Assembly (NCBI RefSeq): GCF_007830435.1 | Contig: NZ_VLLC01000028.1 | Span: forward strand, 1-45,918 | Origin: Desulfobotulus alkaliphilus | Lineage (GTDB): Bacteria; Desulfobacterota; Desulfobacteria; Desulfobacterales; ASO4-4 | Length of the DNA stretch: 45,918 nt | Reading direction: 5' to 3' | Shown here: one piece after another, positions 9,015-16,901 of the stretch | Numbering within the stretch: the stretch's first letter is position 1 | Layout of the letters: each line of letters begins with the position of its first letter | Translations under genes and position numbers: made by a program | The notes under the pieces: model-generated | What the model was told of the DNA's origin: nothing | Seen by the model: the letters and a program-made list of their open reading frames with translations, nothing else | Databases searched by the model: none

Positions 9015-9365
9015 GTAATTGTTCAGCACAATTTTTCTTCGTTAAATCGAAAGCCTTTAATCAGGTGCATAGACAACCGGACCATTTGTTCGTGACGCAA
9101 TCTTATTCGGGAGCTTCTTGCCCTGTGCGGAAGCGGCAAAAACTCGCCGCCACAGGCAGGATACGCTTTTTGATTACCATGGCAGGCCTTTGTACGCTGC
9201 CTTGTGGCGGCTCAGACAGTTTGCCGCTTCTTTCGCACAGGCCTTCAAAGCTCTGATCCGAAACGATTGCAATGTCACTCACAAACAGCCCGATTGTCTT
9301 TTGCAGGAACCAGTACTTTGAAAATAATACACAATCTTGCATATAAAAATGTGCTTAATAATTAC
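9015..9365 (+). repeat. Dispersed repeat R1, copy 2 (351 bp, complete)
   Basis: This is the cleanest view of the R1 ends. GTAATTGTTCAGCACAATTT on the left mirrors ATGTGCTTAATAATTAC on the right, giving terminal inverted repeats of about 20 bp. A 7-bp direct repeat TTTCTGA occurs at 9008-9014 (flush with the left end) and at 9367-9373 (one base beyond the right end) and may be a target-site duplication. Most of the interior matches copy 1, including the CGTGACGCAATCTTATTCGG block and the internal hairpin arms. There is no open reading frame of note. It lies between the hydrolase gene's end and the glpX ribosome-binding site. Confidence 0.85.
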
Positions 9366-9407
9366 GTTTCTGAATGGATTTTCTGGTGTCCTGCCGGGTG
9401 TACCGGC

Positions 9408-10190
9408 TCACATACCGCAGGTTCTGGCCTTGAGGGTCAGTTTTTCCTCAAAGAAATCAAAGGCTCTTTTCAGAAGGATTTTCTGATGCCCCGGATGGCT
9501 GATGCGGTGGTCGCCCCCTTCAAAGGCAATAAAGCGTTTGGGTTCTGCCGCCAGCTCATATACCATATGACCTTCTTCCACGGGCACCACCCTGTCTTCG
9601 GTGCCATGAACCACAAAGACATTGCGTATGGCAGGTATGCGTTCGGTCAGGTCAAAATTCAGATTCTCGGTAAAAAAAGATTCCGGGAGTCCGCTTTCTT
9701 CCAGAATGGCAGCCATGTCAGCGGGATCCTGCTGGGTCAGTACCCGGCCCTTGATCAGGGGGGCTACAAGGAAGGTGGCTGCAGGCCTTATGGCAGACCA
9801 TGCCCCTATGCAGGTGGCAGCCCCCATGCTGCTCCCAAAAAGTCCGAAGGGTCTTCCAAGGTCTTTGCGCTGGGAAAGCATTTCCCAGGCCGCCACCATG
9901 TCTTCCACACGGGTGTCAAGGCTGGTTTCCCCAAGGCTGCCTTCGGAATCTCCGGAACCCCTGTGGTGAAAACGGAAGAAGCCCACACCGCAGGCAAGCA
10001 GCTGTCTGGCAAGGTCCACCTGCTTGGCGGAGTCCGCATCACTCAAAAGGCCGTGGGAGCCGATGACAATGGGCGGGTTTTTGGCATCGGGCAGGTGAAG
10101 AAAGCCGGAAAGGGAAAAAGTGCCGGAAGTAAAGCGAAGGGCTTCACCCTGTTTTTGGTCTGCTGTCTGGTTTTGAGATGTTTCTTGCAT
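9408..10190 (-). CDS. Alpha/beta hydrolase (serine esterase/peptidase-like)
   Basis: A 260-residue cytosolic alpha/beta-hydrolase. The nucleophile elbow is GSSMG (FGLFGSSMGAAT). The acid is the Asp of VHGTEDRVVP and the catalytic His is in FEGGDHRISHP, so the triad is complete. An oxyanion-side GSHGLLSDAD motif lies near the start of the domain. The frame is open to 10271, but I prefer the ATG at 10190 because GAGGA sits just upstream of it; the upstream part would add 27 unlikely residues. Substrate cannot be deduced. It is divergent from the rRNA methyltransferase gene with about 110 bases between the starts, which must hold both promoters. Confidence 0.85.
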   Translation of the reverse strand: MQETSQNQTADQKQGEALRFTSGTFSLSGFLHLPDAKNPPIVIGSHGLLSDADSAKQVDLARQLLACGVGFFRFHHRGSGDSEGSLGETSLDTRVEDMVAAWEMLSQRKDLGRPFGLFGSSMGAATCIGAWSAIRPAATFLVAPLIKGRVLTQQDPADMAAILEESGLPESFFTENLNFDLTERIPAIRNVFVVHGTEDRVVPVEEGHMVYELAAEPKRFIAFEGGDHRISHPGHQKILLKRAFDFFEEKLTLKARTCGM

Positions 10191-10300
10191 GATTTCCTCG
10201 TTGGGGTCATTCTTGTATGCTTGATTTTCCATCGAACAAAAGACTATATAAAAAACTTTTTGCTTTGTCACTTCCCAGAACCTTAAACAATGGATTCCAT

Positions 10301-11698
10301 ATGAGCGATATCAGAAAAAGACAGGAAATAGAACTGGATGTTACGGACATGGCCTTCGGGGGCAGGGGACTGGCCCGGATTGACGGTCTGGCCGTTTTTG
10401 TGGATGACGCTGTAGCCGGGGACAGGGTAAGGGCCAGAATTTTCAAAAAGAAAAAGCGCCATGCAGAGGCAAGAACCCTGGAAGTGCTTTCACCCTCTTC
10501 AGACAGGGTTACTCCCCTGTGTATTTACGCAGCCCATTGCGGTGGATGTAAATGGCAGCATCTGAGCTATGAAAAACAGCTTTTTTATAAAACCCTTCAG
10601 GTGGGTGAGGCCCTTGAGCACATCGGGGGCATTGAAGGGGTGCCTGTTCTTCCTGCGCTGGCTTCCCCAAGGGCCTTCCACTACAGAAACAAGATGGAGT
10701 TCACCTGCACGGACAGCCGCTGGCTTCTGCCCGAAGAGCTTGCCAACCCGGATGTGATAAAGGATGCGGCAATCGGGCTGCATGTTCCCGGAGCCTTTGA
10801 CCGGGTGCTGGATATCCATGAATGTCACATTCAGCCGGAGATGGCCAGTCCGCTTCTGAATTTTATCCGGGAGGAAATCCTTGCATCCGGCCTTCCCATG
10901 TACGGTTTGAGAAGCCATGAGGGCTTCTGGCGTTTTGTCATGCTGCGCCACAGTCTGGCCGATGATGTTTTTATGGTGAACCTTGTCACAAAGGAAGCGG
11001 ATGAAAGTATTCTGAAACCCATGGCAGAACGTATCCGGCAGGCTTTTCCGAAAGTGTGCAGCGTTGTGAAAAATGTCACCCGCCGCAAAGCCGGGGTGGC
11101 CATTGGTGAAGAAGAGGTTCTTTTATCCGGAGAACCGGCCATTTACGATGCCATCGGTTCCTTCCGCTTTAAGATTTCAGCCAACTCATTTTTCCAGACC
11201 AACACGGCAGGGGCTGAAAAACTCTACGGCAAGGTGGCCGAATATGCCGACCTGCAGGGCGGAGAAAAGGTGCTGGATCTGTATTCCGGCACAGGCACCA
11301 TTCCCATTTTTCTTTCGGAAAAAGCCTCGGAAATCACAGGCATTGAGATCGTGGAAAGTGCCGTGGCCGATGCAAGGGAAAACTGCCTTGAAAACGGTGT
11401 GGAAAACTGCCGCTTTCTTCTGGGCGACATGAAAGACGTGCTCCCTGCTCTGGACATACAGCCCGATGTCATTATTATTGATCCCCCCAGAGCCGGGATG
11501 CATCCGGATGTGGTCAGCCGTATTCTGGCGCTGGCACCGGAGCGCATGGTGTATGTGTCCTGCAATCCGGCCACCATGGCAAGGGATCTTGCCATGATGC
11601 ATAAGGACTACGAAGTGCTTGAGGTGCAGCCTGTGGATATGTTTCCCCACACCTTTCACATTGAGGCCGTGGCAAAGCTCAGGCGGAGGCAGGGCTGA
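10301..11698 (+). CDS. rlmD: 23S rRNA (uracil-5-)-methyltransferase, RlmD/TrmA family
   Basis: A 465-residue SAM-dependent RNA m5U methyltransferase. Residues 1-60 form a TRAM-like RNA-binding domain (IELDVTDMAFGGRGLARI). Cysteines of the [4Fe-4S] site follow in CIYAAHCGGCKWQH. The C-terminal Rossmann domain shows the SAM motif VLDLYSGTGTIPIFL, the IIIDPPRAGMHP motif and the catalytic-Cys motif YVSCNPATMARDL. The Fe-S motif fits RlmD (23S U1939) better than TrmA, but paralogues with other uridine targets exist. The frame is open from 10217; the ATG at 10301 is chosen because homologous sequence starts there, although its Shine-Dalgarno is weak. It is followed after 37 bases by the ABC-F gene. 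Confidence 0.9.
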   Translation: MSDIRKRQEIELDVTDMAFGGRGLARIDGLAVFVDDAVAGDRVRARIFKKKKRHAEARTLEVLSPSSDRVTPLCIYAAHCGGCKWQHLSYEKQLFYKTLQVGEALEHIGGIEGVPVLPALASPRAFHYRNKMEFTCTDSRWLLPEELANPDVIKDAAIGLHVPGAFDRVLDIHECHIQPEMASPLLNFIREEILASGLPMYGLRSHEGFWRFVMLRHSLADDVFMVNLVTKEADESILKPMAERIRQAFPKVCSVVKNVTRRKAGVAIGEEEVLLSGEPAIYDAIGSFRFKISANSFFQTNTAGAEKLYGKVAEYADLQGGEKVLDLYSGTGTIPIFLSEKASEITGIEIVESAVADARENCLENGVENCRFLLGDMKDVLPALDIQPDVIIIDPPRAGMHPDVVSRILALAPERMVYVSCNPATMARDLAMMHKDYEVLEVQPVDMFPHTFHIEAVAKLRRRQG

Positions 11699-11735
11699 AC
11701 TTTATTGATGAAACAGGGCTTTTAAGGAATATTTT

Positions 11736-13562
11736 ATGGCAGCATTGCTTACGTGGAAGGGGCTTTCCAAGAGTTATGGGGAGCAGTTACTTTTTGAAGA
11801 CCTCCAGATTTCTGTGGCAGAGGGAGAGCGTCTGGGACTGATCGGCCCCAATGGTTCCGGCAAGAGTACCCTGCTGAGGATTATGGGGGGTGTCACGGGT
11901 CCGGATTCAGGGGATTGCCTGATGCAAAAGGGCCTGAAAATGGCTTTTCTTTCCCAGGAGGACCGCTTTGATGAGGGGCTTACCATCAGGGAGGTACTGG
12001 AAGAAGCCGCCGCCGCAGGACCTGAAGATCCTGAGGCCTATGGCCGCATCCGGCGCATCATGGGAGAAGCCGGATTTCCTGATGCTGATGCCAGAGTTTC
12101 CACCCTTTCCGGAGGATGGCGCAAGCGCCTTGCCATTGTCAGTGAGCTGGTGAGGCTTCCGGAGCTGCTGCTTTTGGATGAGCCCACCAACCATCTGGAT
12201 GTGGAAGGTATTCTCTGGCTGGAAGAGCGTTTGAGATCTGCGGATTTTGCCTTTATTGCTGTTTCCCATGACCGCCGTTTTCTGGACAGGGTCTGCCAGC
12301 GGATTGTGGAGCTGGGCCGGTATTATCCCGAGGGCTTTTTTTCCGCCGTTGGTGGGTATGAGCGTTTTTGTGAGCTGAGAAATCTTTTTCTTGAGCAGCA
12401 GGAAGAACGGGAAGCAAGGCTTGAAAACCGTATGCGCAGGGAAGCAGAATGGCTGAGGCGTATGCCCAAGGCCAGAACCACCAAGGCCCAGTACCGCATT
12501 GATGCGGCAGGCAGGCTGGAAGATGAGCTGGCTGCCGTGCGTTACCGGAACCGTCAGCAGACCCGCGTTAATATCGGCTTTGACAGCACCAGCCGGAAGA
12601 GCAGAAAACTTGTGGAAGTGCTGAATCTTGGGGGCCGGGTGGAAGGCAGGGATCTTTTTTCCCATATCTCCCTTGTGCTTTCTCCGGGTATGCGTCTAGG
12701 GCTTGCTGGAAGAAACGGCGCAGGGAAATCCACCTTCATGCGTATGCTGGCCGGAGAGCTGCGGCCGGACAGCGGAGAAGTCCGGTGGGCAGAGGGGCTT
12801 TCCGTTGTGTATTTTGATCAGGCCAGAGAAAATCTGGATCCGGATATTTCCCTGAAACAGGCCCTCTGTCCGGACGGGGACAGTGTCATGTATCAGGGTC
12901 GCAACTACCATGTGGCAGGGTGGGCCGCAAGATTCCTTTTCAGTGCGGACCAGCTGCATCAGCCTGTGGCTAAACTTTCCGGCGGAGAAAAAGCCAGAAT
13001 TCTCCTTGCCAATCTCATGCGCCGTCCTGCCGATGTTCTGCTTCTGGATGAGCCCACCAATGATCTGGATATTCCATCCCTTGAGGTGCTGGAAGACAGC
13101 CTGCAGGAATTTCCCGGAGCCGTGGTTCTTGTTTCCCATGACCGCTATCTGATGGATACGGTCTGCCAGCGGGTGCTGGGATTTGATGGTGAAGGCAATA
13201 CCGGGCTTTTTGCCACCATGGACCAGTGGCTGACGGATCTGAAGGCGAAGGAAAATCCTAAGGAGAAAAAAAACGGGGAAAAGCCCGCAAAAAAAGAAAA
13301 AAAGAAAAACAGCGGCAAGCTTTCCTATAAGCTGCAACTGGAGCTGGACGGTATGGAAGAGAAGATCCTTGGGGCTGAGGCAGATCTTGAGGATTGCAAT
13401 AAGCGTATGCTGGCTCCTGAGGTGCAGGCGGATGCGGAAGTTCTGCAGGTTTTATGCGCAGAGCTTGAAGAGACAGGCCGCAGGGTAGAGGCCCTTTATG
13501 CCCGGTGGGAAGAACTGGAAGCCCTGCGGGAGGAGGCCGAAGGTCGGGGAAGTTCCGGGTGA
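11736..13562 (+). CDS. uup: ABC-F family ATPase, Uup type
   Basis: A 608-residue soluble protein with two ABC ATPase domains and no membrane segment. Domain 1 shows Walker A GPNGSGKST, signature LSGGWRKRL and Walker B LLLLDEPTNHLD. Domain 2 shows Walker A GRNGAGKST, signature LSGGEKARI and Walker B VLLLDEPTNDLD. A charged linker follows the first domain. After a Lys-rich segment (about residues 505-530) comes a C-terminal coiled coil, the feature that separates Uup from other ABC-F proteins. Uup proteins associate with DNA and ribosomes and affect transposon excision and 50S assembly in E. coli; that role here is inference. AAGGA lies seven bases before the ATG. Confidence 0.92.
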   Translation: MAALLTWKGLSKSYGEQLLFEDLQISVAEGERLGLIGPNGSGKSTLLRIMGGVTGPDSGDCLMQKGLKMAFLSQEDRFDEGLTIREVLEEAAAAGPEDPEAYGRIRRIMGEAGFPDADARVSTLSGGWRKRLAIVSELVRLPELLLLDEPTNHLDVEGILWLEERLRSADFAFIAVSHDRRFLDRVCQRIVELGRYYPEGFFSAVGGYERFCELRNLFLEQQEEREARLENRMRREAEWLRRMPKARTTKAQYRIDAAGRLEDELAAVRYRNRQQTRVNIGFDSTSRKSRKLVEVLNLGGRVEGRDLFSHISLVLSPGMRLGLAGRNGAGKSTFMRMLAGELRPDSGEVRWAEGLSVVYFDQARENLDPDISLKQALCPDGDSVMYQGRNYHVAGWAARFLFSADQLHQPVAKLSGGEKARILLANLMRRPADVLLLDEPTNDLDIPSLEVLEDSLQEFPGAVVLVSHDRYLMDTVCQRVLGFDGEGNTGLFATMDQWLTDLKAKENPKEKKNGEKPAKKEKKKNSGKLSYKLQLELDGMEEKILGAEADLEDCNKRMLAPEVQADAEVLQVLCAELEETGRRVEALYARWEELEALREEAEGRGSSG

Positions 13563-13680
13563 GGGCTTTGACCGGACAGAAAGGGGCGACGTATCGAAGC
13601 TTTCGCCCAGAGACTCCGGTGTGGCTTTAAGTGCTTGGTTTTATCTGATATATGCATGGCCAGGTTGGCGAAGGGCCTGT

Positions 13681-13709
13681 TTGACAGCTCCGTGACAGTC
13701 CAATATAAT
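13681..13709 (+). promoter_or_regulatory. Consensus sigma-70 promoter
   Basis: TTGACA at 13681-13686, a 17-base spacer and TATAAT at 13704-13709 form a perfect consensus promoter pointing at the gene that starts at 13809, leaving a leader of about 90 bases. No other unit in this window shows such an exact match, which suits an acquired gene carrying its own promoter. Confidence 0.8.
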
Positions 13710-13808
13710 CGGGTCATAGTTATCTCAGGGGGAATATGCGGTCAGAGCCGGGGTAATCAATTTCCGGCCCCATTGAATCTGAAGCAGCCTTAAAAAAATG
13801 GTGGAAAA

Positions 13809-15350
13809 ATGAAAAAACTGCCCATAGGGATATCCAACTTAAAAGAAATTGCAGAAAATAATTATAGTTATGCAGATAAAACAAAATACATTAAACAGCT
13901 TGCAGACAATGGAAAATACTATTTTCTTTCACGGCCAAGAAGGTTTGGGAAAAGTCTTTTTGCAGATACCTTAAGGGAAGCATTTCTGGGTAACAAAGAT
14001 CTTTTTAAAGGTCTTTATCTTGAAAAAAACTGGGACTGGTCGCAAAGGTATCCGGTAATTTTTTTAAGTTTCGGCGGTGGAGTAATCAAAAGCAGAAAAG
14101 AACTTGATGAAAAAGTGGAAGAAATTATTAATGAATATTTTAAAGTGTACGGAATTAAACCGGAAAATAATTCTCTTTCAGGAAAGTTCAGAGAACTTAT
14201 TTTAAGAACTGAAGAAAAATTCAGTAAAAGAGTCGTAATTATAGTTGATGAATACGATAAGCCGATTTTAGATAATATTACAGATAAGGACAAGGCCCTT
14301 GACGTAAGGGAAGGCCTGAAAAATATCTATTCCGTAATAAAAGACAGTGATGCTTTTGTGCAATTTGCTTTTTTAACGGGTGTAAGTAAATTTTCAAAGG
14401 TAAGTCTTTTTTCAGGGCTTAATAATCTGCAGGATATCACCCTTGATAAAAGATATTCAGATATATGCGGATATACGGAACAGGAGCTTGAAACAGTATT
14501 TCAGGAAAGGCTTGAAGGCTTAAACAGAGAAGGTATAAAAAAGTGGTATAATGGTTATAATTTTTCAGGAACATCTGTATATAATCCATTTGATATACTT
14601 CTGTTTCTGGATACAAAAGAGTTTAACAACTTCTGGTTTGAAACAGCAACGCCTGCCTTTTTAATAGAAATTTTAAAAGAAAAGAAATATCTGATACCCA
14701 ACCTTGAAAAACTCTATGCAACAGAAGCTCTCCTTGGAAGTTTTGACATCGACTTTATTGAGCTTGAAACAATTTTATTCCAGACAGGATACCTGACAAT
14801 AAAGGATTCTTATTACCTTGGTTCAAGAAAAATGTATGAGCTTTCATTTCCAAATCATGAAGTAAAAATGAGTTTAACAGAATTTATACTTGGATATTTT
14901 ATAAGCAGTCCAAAAATCCAGATAGATTCGGGAATGAAGCTTTACAGACTGATTGAAGCAAATAAAATAGATGAACTAAAAGAGCTTTTTTATGCTTTTT
15001 TTGCATCAATCCCCCATGACTGGTACAGGAAAAATGAGCTTTCAGGATATGAGGGCTACTATGCATCAATATTTTATTGCTACTTTACTTCCATCGGCCT
15101 TGATGTAAGGGCTGAAGATACAAGCAATCAGGGCAGACTGGATATGAGTGTGAGGTTTGAAGACAGGGTGTATATTTTTGAGTTTAAGGTAATAAGGCTT
15201 TCACAGAATAAGCAGTCAGCACTTGGCCAGATAAAAGAAAAAAAATATTTTGAAAAATTTATTTCAGATTGTAAGGAAATTTATCTTGTCGGGGTTGAAT
15301 TTGACAGTGAAAACAGAAGTATAACCTGTTTTGAATGGGAAAAGGTTTGA
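13809..15350 (+). CDS. AAA-ATPase-like / PD-(D/E)XK nuclease family protein
   Basis: A 513-residue protein of the family that pairs an N-terminal AAA-ATPase-like domain (Pfam AAA-ATPase_like) with a C-terminal PD-(D/E)XK nuclease-like domain (PDDEXK_9). The start KLPIGISNLKEIAENNYSYA and the phosphate-binding loop SRPRRFGKSL are typical. KRVVIIVDEYDKPI is the Walker B-like strand. In the C-terminal part, GRLDMSVRFEDRVYIFEFKV fits the D...ExK nuclease core. GC content and codon choice (many AAA, ATA, TTT) differ strongly from its neighbours, so horizontal transfer is likely. The biological role of this abundant family is not established; mobile or defence functions have been suggested. GGTGG precedes the ATG. 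Confidence 0.88.
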   Translation: MKKLPIGISNLKEIAENNYSYADKTKYIKQLADNGKYYFLSRPRRFGKSLFADTLREAFLGNKDLFKGLYLEKNWDWSQRYPVIFLSFGGGVIKSRKELDEKVEEIINEYFKVYGIKPENNSLSGKFRELILRTEEKFSKRVVIIVDEYDKPILDNITDKDKALDVREGLKNIYSVIKDSDAFVQFAFLTGVSKFSKVSLFSGLNNLQDITLDKRYSDICGYTEQELETVFQERLEGLNREGIKKWYNGYNFSGTSVYNPFDILLFLDTKEFNNFWFETATPAFLIEILKEKKYLIPNLEKLYATEALLGSFDIDFIELETILFQTGYLTIKDSYYLGSRKMYELSFPNHEVKMSLTEFILGYFISSPKIQIDSGMKLYRLIEANKIDELKELFYAFFASIPHDWYRKNELSGYEGYYASIFYCYFTSIGLDVRAEDTSNQGRLDMSVRFEDRVYIFEFKVIRLSQNKQSALGQIKEKKYFEKFISDCKEIYLVGVEFDSENRSITCFEWEKV

Positions 15351-15672
15351 ACTGGCAGTTTTTTGTTGAAATTCGGAAAGAGTATCCGTGCGGGACTGGA
15401 AGATTTTAAAGGCAGCCGCCCAAAACCCCCTCGTGTCAGGGCAGCCATGGATGACCGTCCTGACACCTGTTAAGGAATGTTTTTCTGAAGCGCTTCATAA
15501 AGCCAATTTTATCTGTTATCAGATGAAGAAGATAAAATTTCCATACTCCCGGACTGCGGAATGGTGAATGTCCTTCACAGAAAGTGTTGTGGGAGAAGAG
15601 GCTGTGGCGGGAGTATTGCTGGCTGCCATCCGCTCAAGGTCTTCAGGCTTGTGAACAGGGTACCTGCACCGG
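15351..15672. other. Gene-free region with possible coding debris
   Basis: No intact gene is visible. GTGTCAGG and CCTGACAC, about 19 bases apart near 15436-15471, form a hairpin without a U-tract, possibly the end of the preceding transcript. On the minus strand an open stretch reads PEDLERMAASNTPATASS and ends NFIFFI. It lies just downstream of the degraded gene start at 15673-15780 but in another frame, so it may be frameshifted debris of the same lost gene. This is tentative. Confidence 0.3.
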
Positions 15673-15895
15673 GATTGATCTTTCCAGTGATACTTTGTTT
15701 ATTTCTGGATTTTCCTTTACCATTATGATAGTATTCTTATTTATAAATATAAGTATTGTTTCCAGCTTTTTGCATTCATAATGCAAGTCATGCTCCTCCC
15801 TCCCCCTTTTTTCATAGTATGATATTATTGTACCTTCAAGATGTCAAAAAATAACTTGTTCATATTTTTAGAAAATTGATTTTCAGCAAAATGCA
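15673..15895. repeat. Diverged repeat, copy 2 of 2 (degraded gene start)
   Basis: This stretch aligns with 1-205. The minus-strand frame TIIMVKENPEI matches PIVIVKENPEI of the left-edge gene, but the start codon position is ATA and the frame ends soon after at TGA. The copy therefore looks like a decayed duplicate. It lies directly downstream of the low-GC ATPase/nuclease gene, as copy 1 lies next to the AT-rich cupin fragment. Confidence 0.7.
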
Positions 15896-16052
15896 GAGAT
15901 AATTCTATAATTCTTTCTGCTTTAAGTGCTACGCCAGAGATAAGCGCATTGTGAAGCCCTGCAGGTATACAAGCAGGCCGGGAATAGAGAGGTCCATTTT
16001 TCTGCCAGTAGTGGCGGTGCTGCCCCGCAACCGGGATTCGGAGGAGGGTGCG

Positions 16053-16901
16053 ATGATATCTGGAAGGGTTCGTCTCATGGTACGGGAGATATTTATGTCT
16101 TTTCGGGTTCTTGGGAACTGGAAAGTGCTGCAGGCGGCCTGGGTACTCGCGCTGGTCATGATGTTGTTGGTTTCTTCCTGGTTTCCATGGACCCCATTGG
16201 CCTCAGCCGGGGAACGTCTTTTTCCCGATGAGGCGATGCTGCTGGCCATGATCGAAAAAGAGCCCTCACCGTGCCTCTATGCCGAGCTGGCCGAGGTTCG
16301 GGGCCGCCATGCGGCGAGCTGTTATGGTCGGTGGCTGGAGTCCGGCCAAATTTCTGATCTCCAAAAGGCGATCTATTATGCTGCTTCGGCGGCGGAGCTG
16401 CGGCCTGACTGGGATCAGCCCCGGGTGCTGCTGGCGATGATCTATGCGGAATTTTCAGGAGATCGGGAAACCCTGGAGATGGCCACTGAACTGCTTATCG
16501 AGGCGGTTGATATCAACCCGGCCAATGGCCCGGCTCAGCTGATGCTGGCTCAAATATTGATGAAGCAGGGCCGTTTCTGGTCCGCCATTGAGCAGTATGA
16601 CAGTCTGTTTGTTAAGAGTCCGGCGATGATTACGCCGGTGAACACTGCCCCTCTGGCGCTCTGTTACATTCTGGACGGCCGGATTCAGGCCGGGATTCTC
16701 CATTTTGACAGGCTTGCTGCTGAACACCCGGATCATCCTGCGGTGGCCGTCGGCCAGGCCGTGCTGCTCAGGCATGGGGACCAGGTGGAGCGGGCCAGAA
16801 ATATTCTGACCGGTCTGGCTTCCTCCACCGCCGCCGGACCGGAATTGCGCCGGTATGCCGGTGACCTGCTCGCCGCCTGGGATCGGGAGGAGATGGAATG
16901 A
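16053..16901 (+). CDS. Exported or membrane-anchored TPR protein
   Basis: A 282-residue protein. A hydrophobic stretch (LQAAWVLALVMMLLVSSWF, about 25-45) followed by PLASAGE looks like a signal peptide or anchor with an Ala-x-Ala cleavage option. The rest is helical with TPR-like repeats: AIYYAASAAELRPDWDQPRV, LLIEAVDINPANGPAQLMLA, then repeats ending LRRYAGDLLAAW. The start at 16053 is chosen because GGAGGAGG lies six to thirteen bases upstream; the frame is open 34 codons further. GC content is clearly higher than in the DNA to the left. Its stop overlaps the next start (ATGA), so it is translationally coupled to the 1428-residue protein. TPRs suggest a scaffold role; nothing more specific can be said. 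Confidence 0.75.
   Translation: MISGRVRLMVREIFMSFRVLGNWKVLQAAWVLALVMMLLVSSWFPWTPLASAGERLFPDEAMLLAMIEKEPSPCLYAELAEVRGRHAASCYGRWLESGQISDLQKAIYYAASAAELRPDWDQPRVLLAMIYAEFSGDRETLEMATELLIEAVDINPANGPAQLMLAQILMKQGRFWSAIEQYDSLFVKSPAMITPVNTAPLALCYILDGRIQAGILHFDRLAAEHPDHPAVAVGQAVLLRHGDQVERARNILTGLASSTAAGPELRRYAGDLLAAWDREEME

Noticed and set aside
13624-15930. 12-bp direct repeat GCTTTAAGTGCT flanking the low-GC ATPase/nuclease gene (13624-13635 and 15919-15930)
   Set aside because: Tempting as an insertion signature, but dozens of 12-bp matches are expected by chance in 46 kb and the flanks share nothing more.
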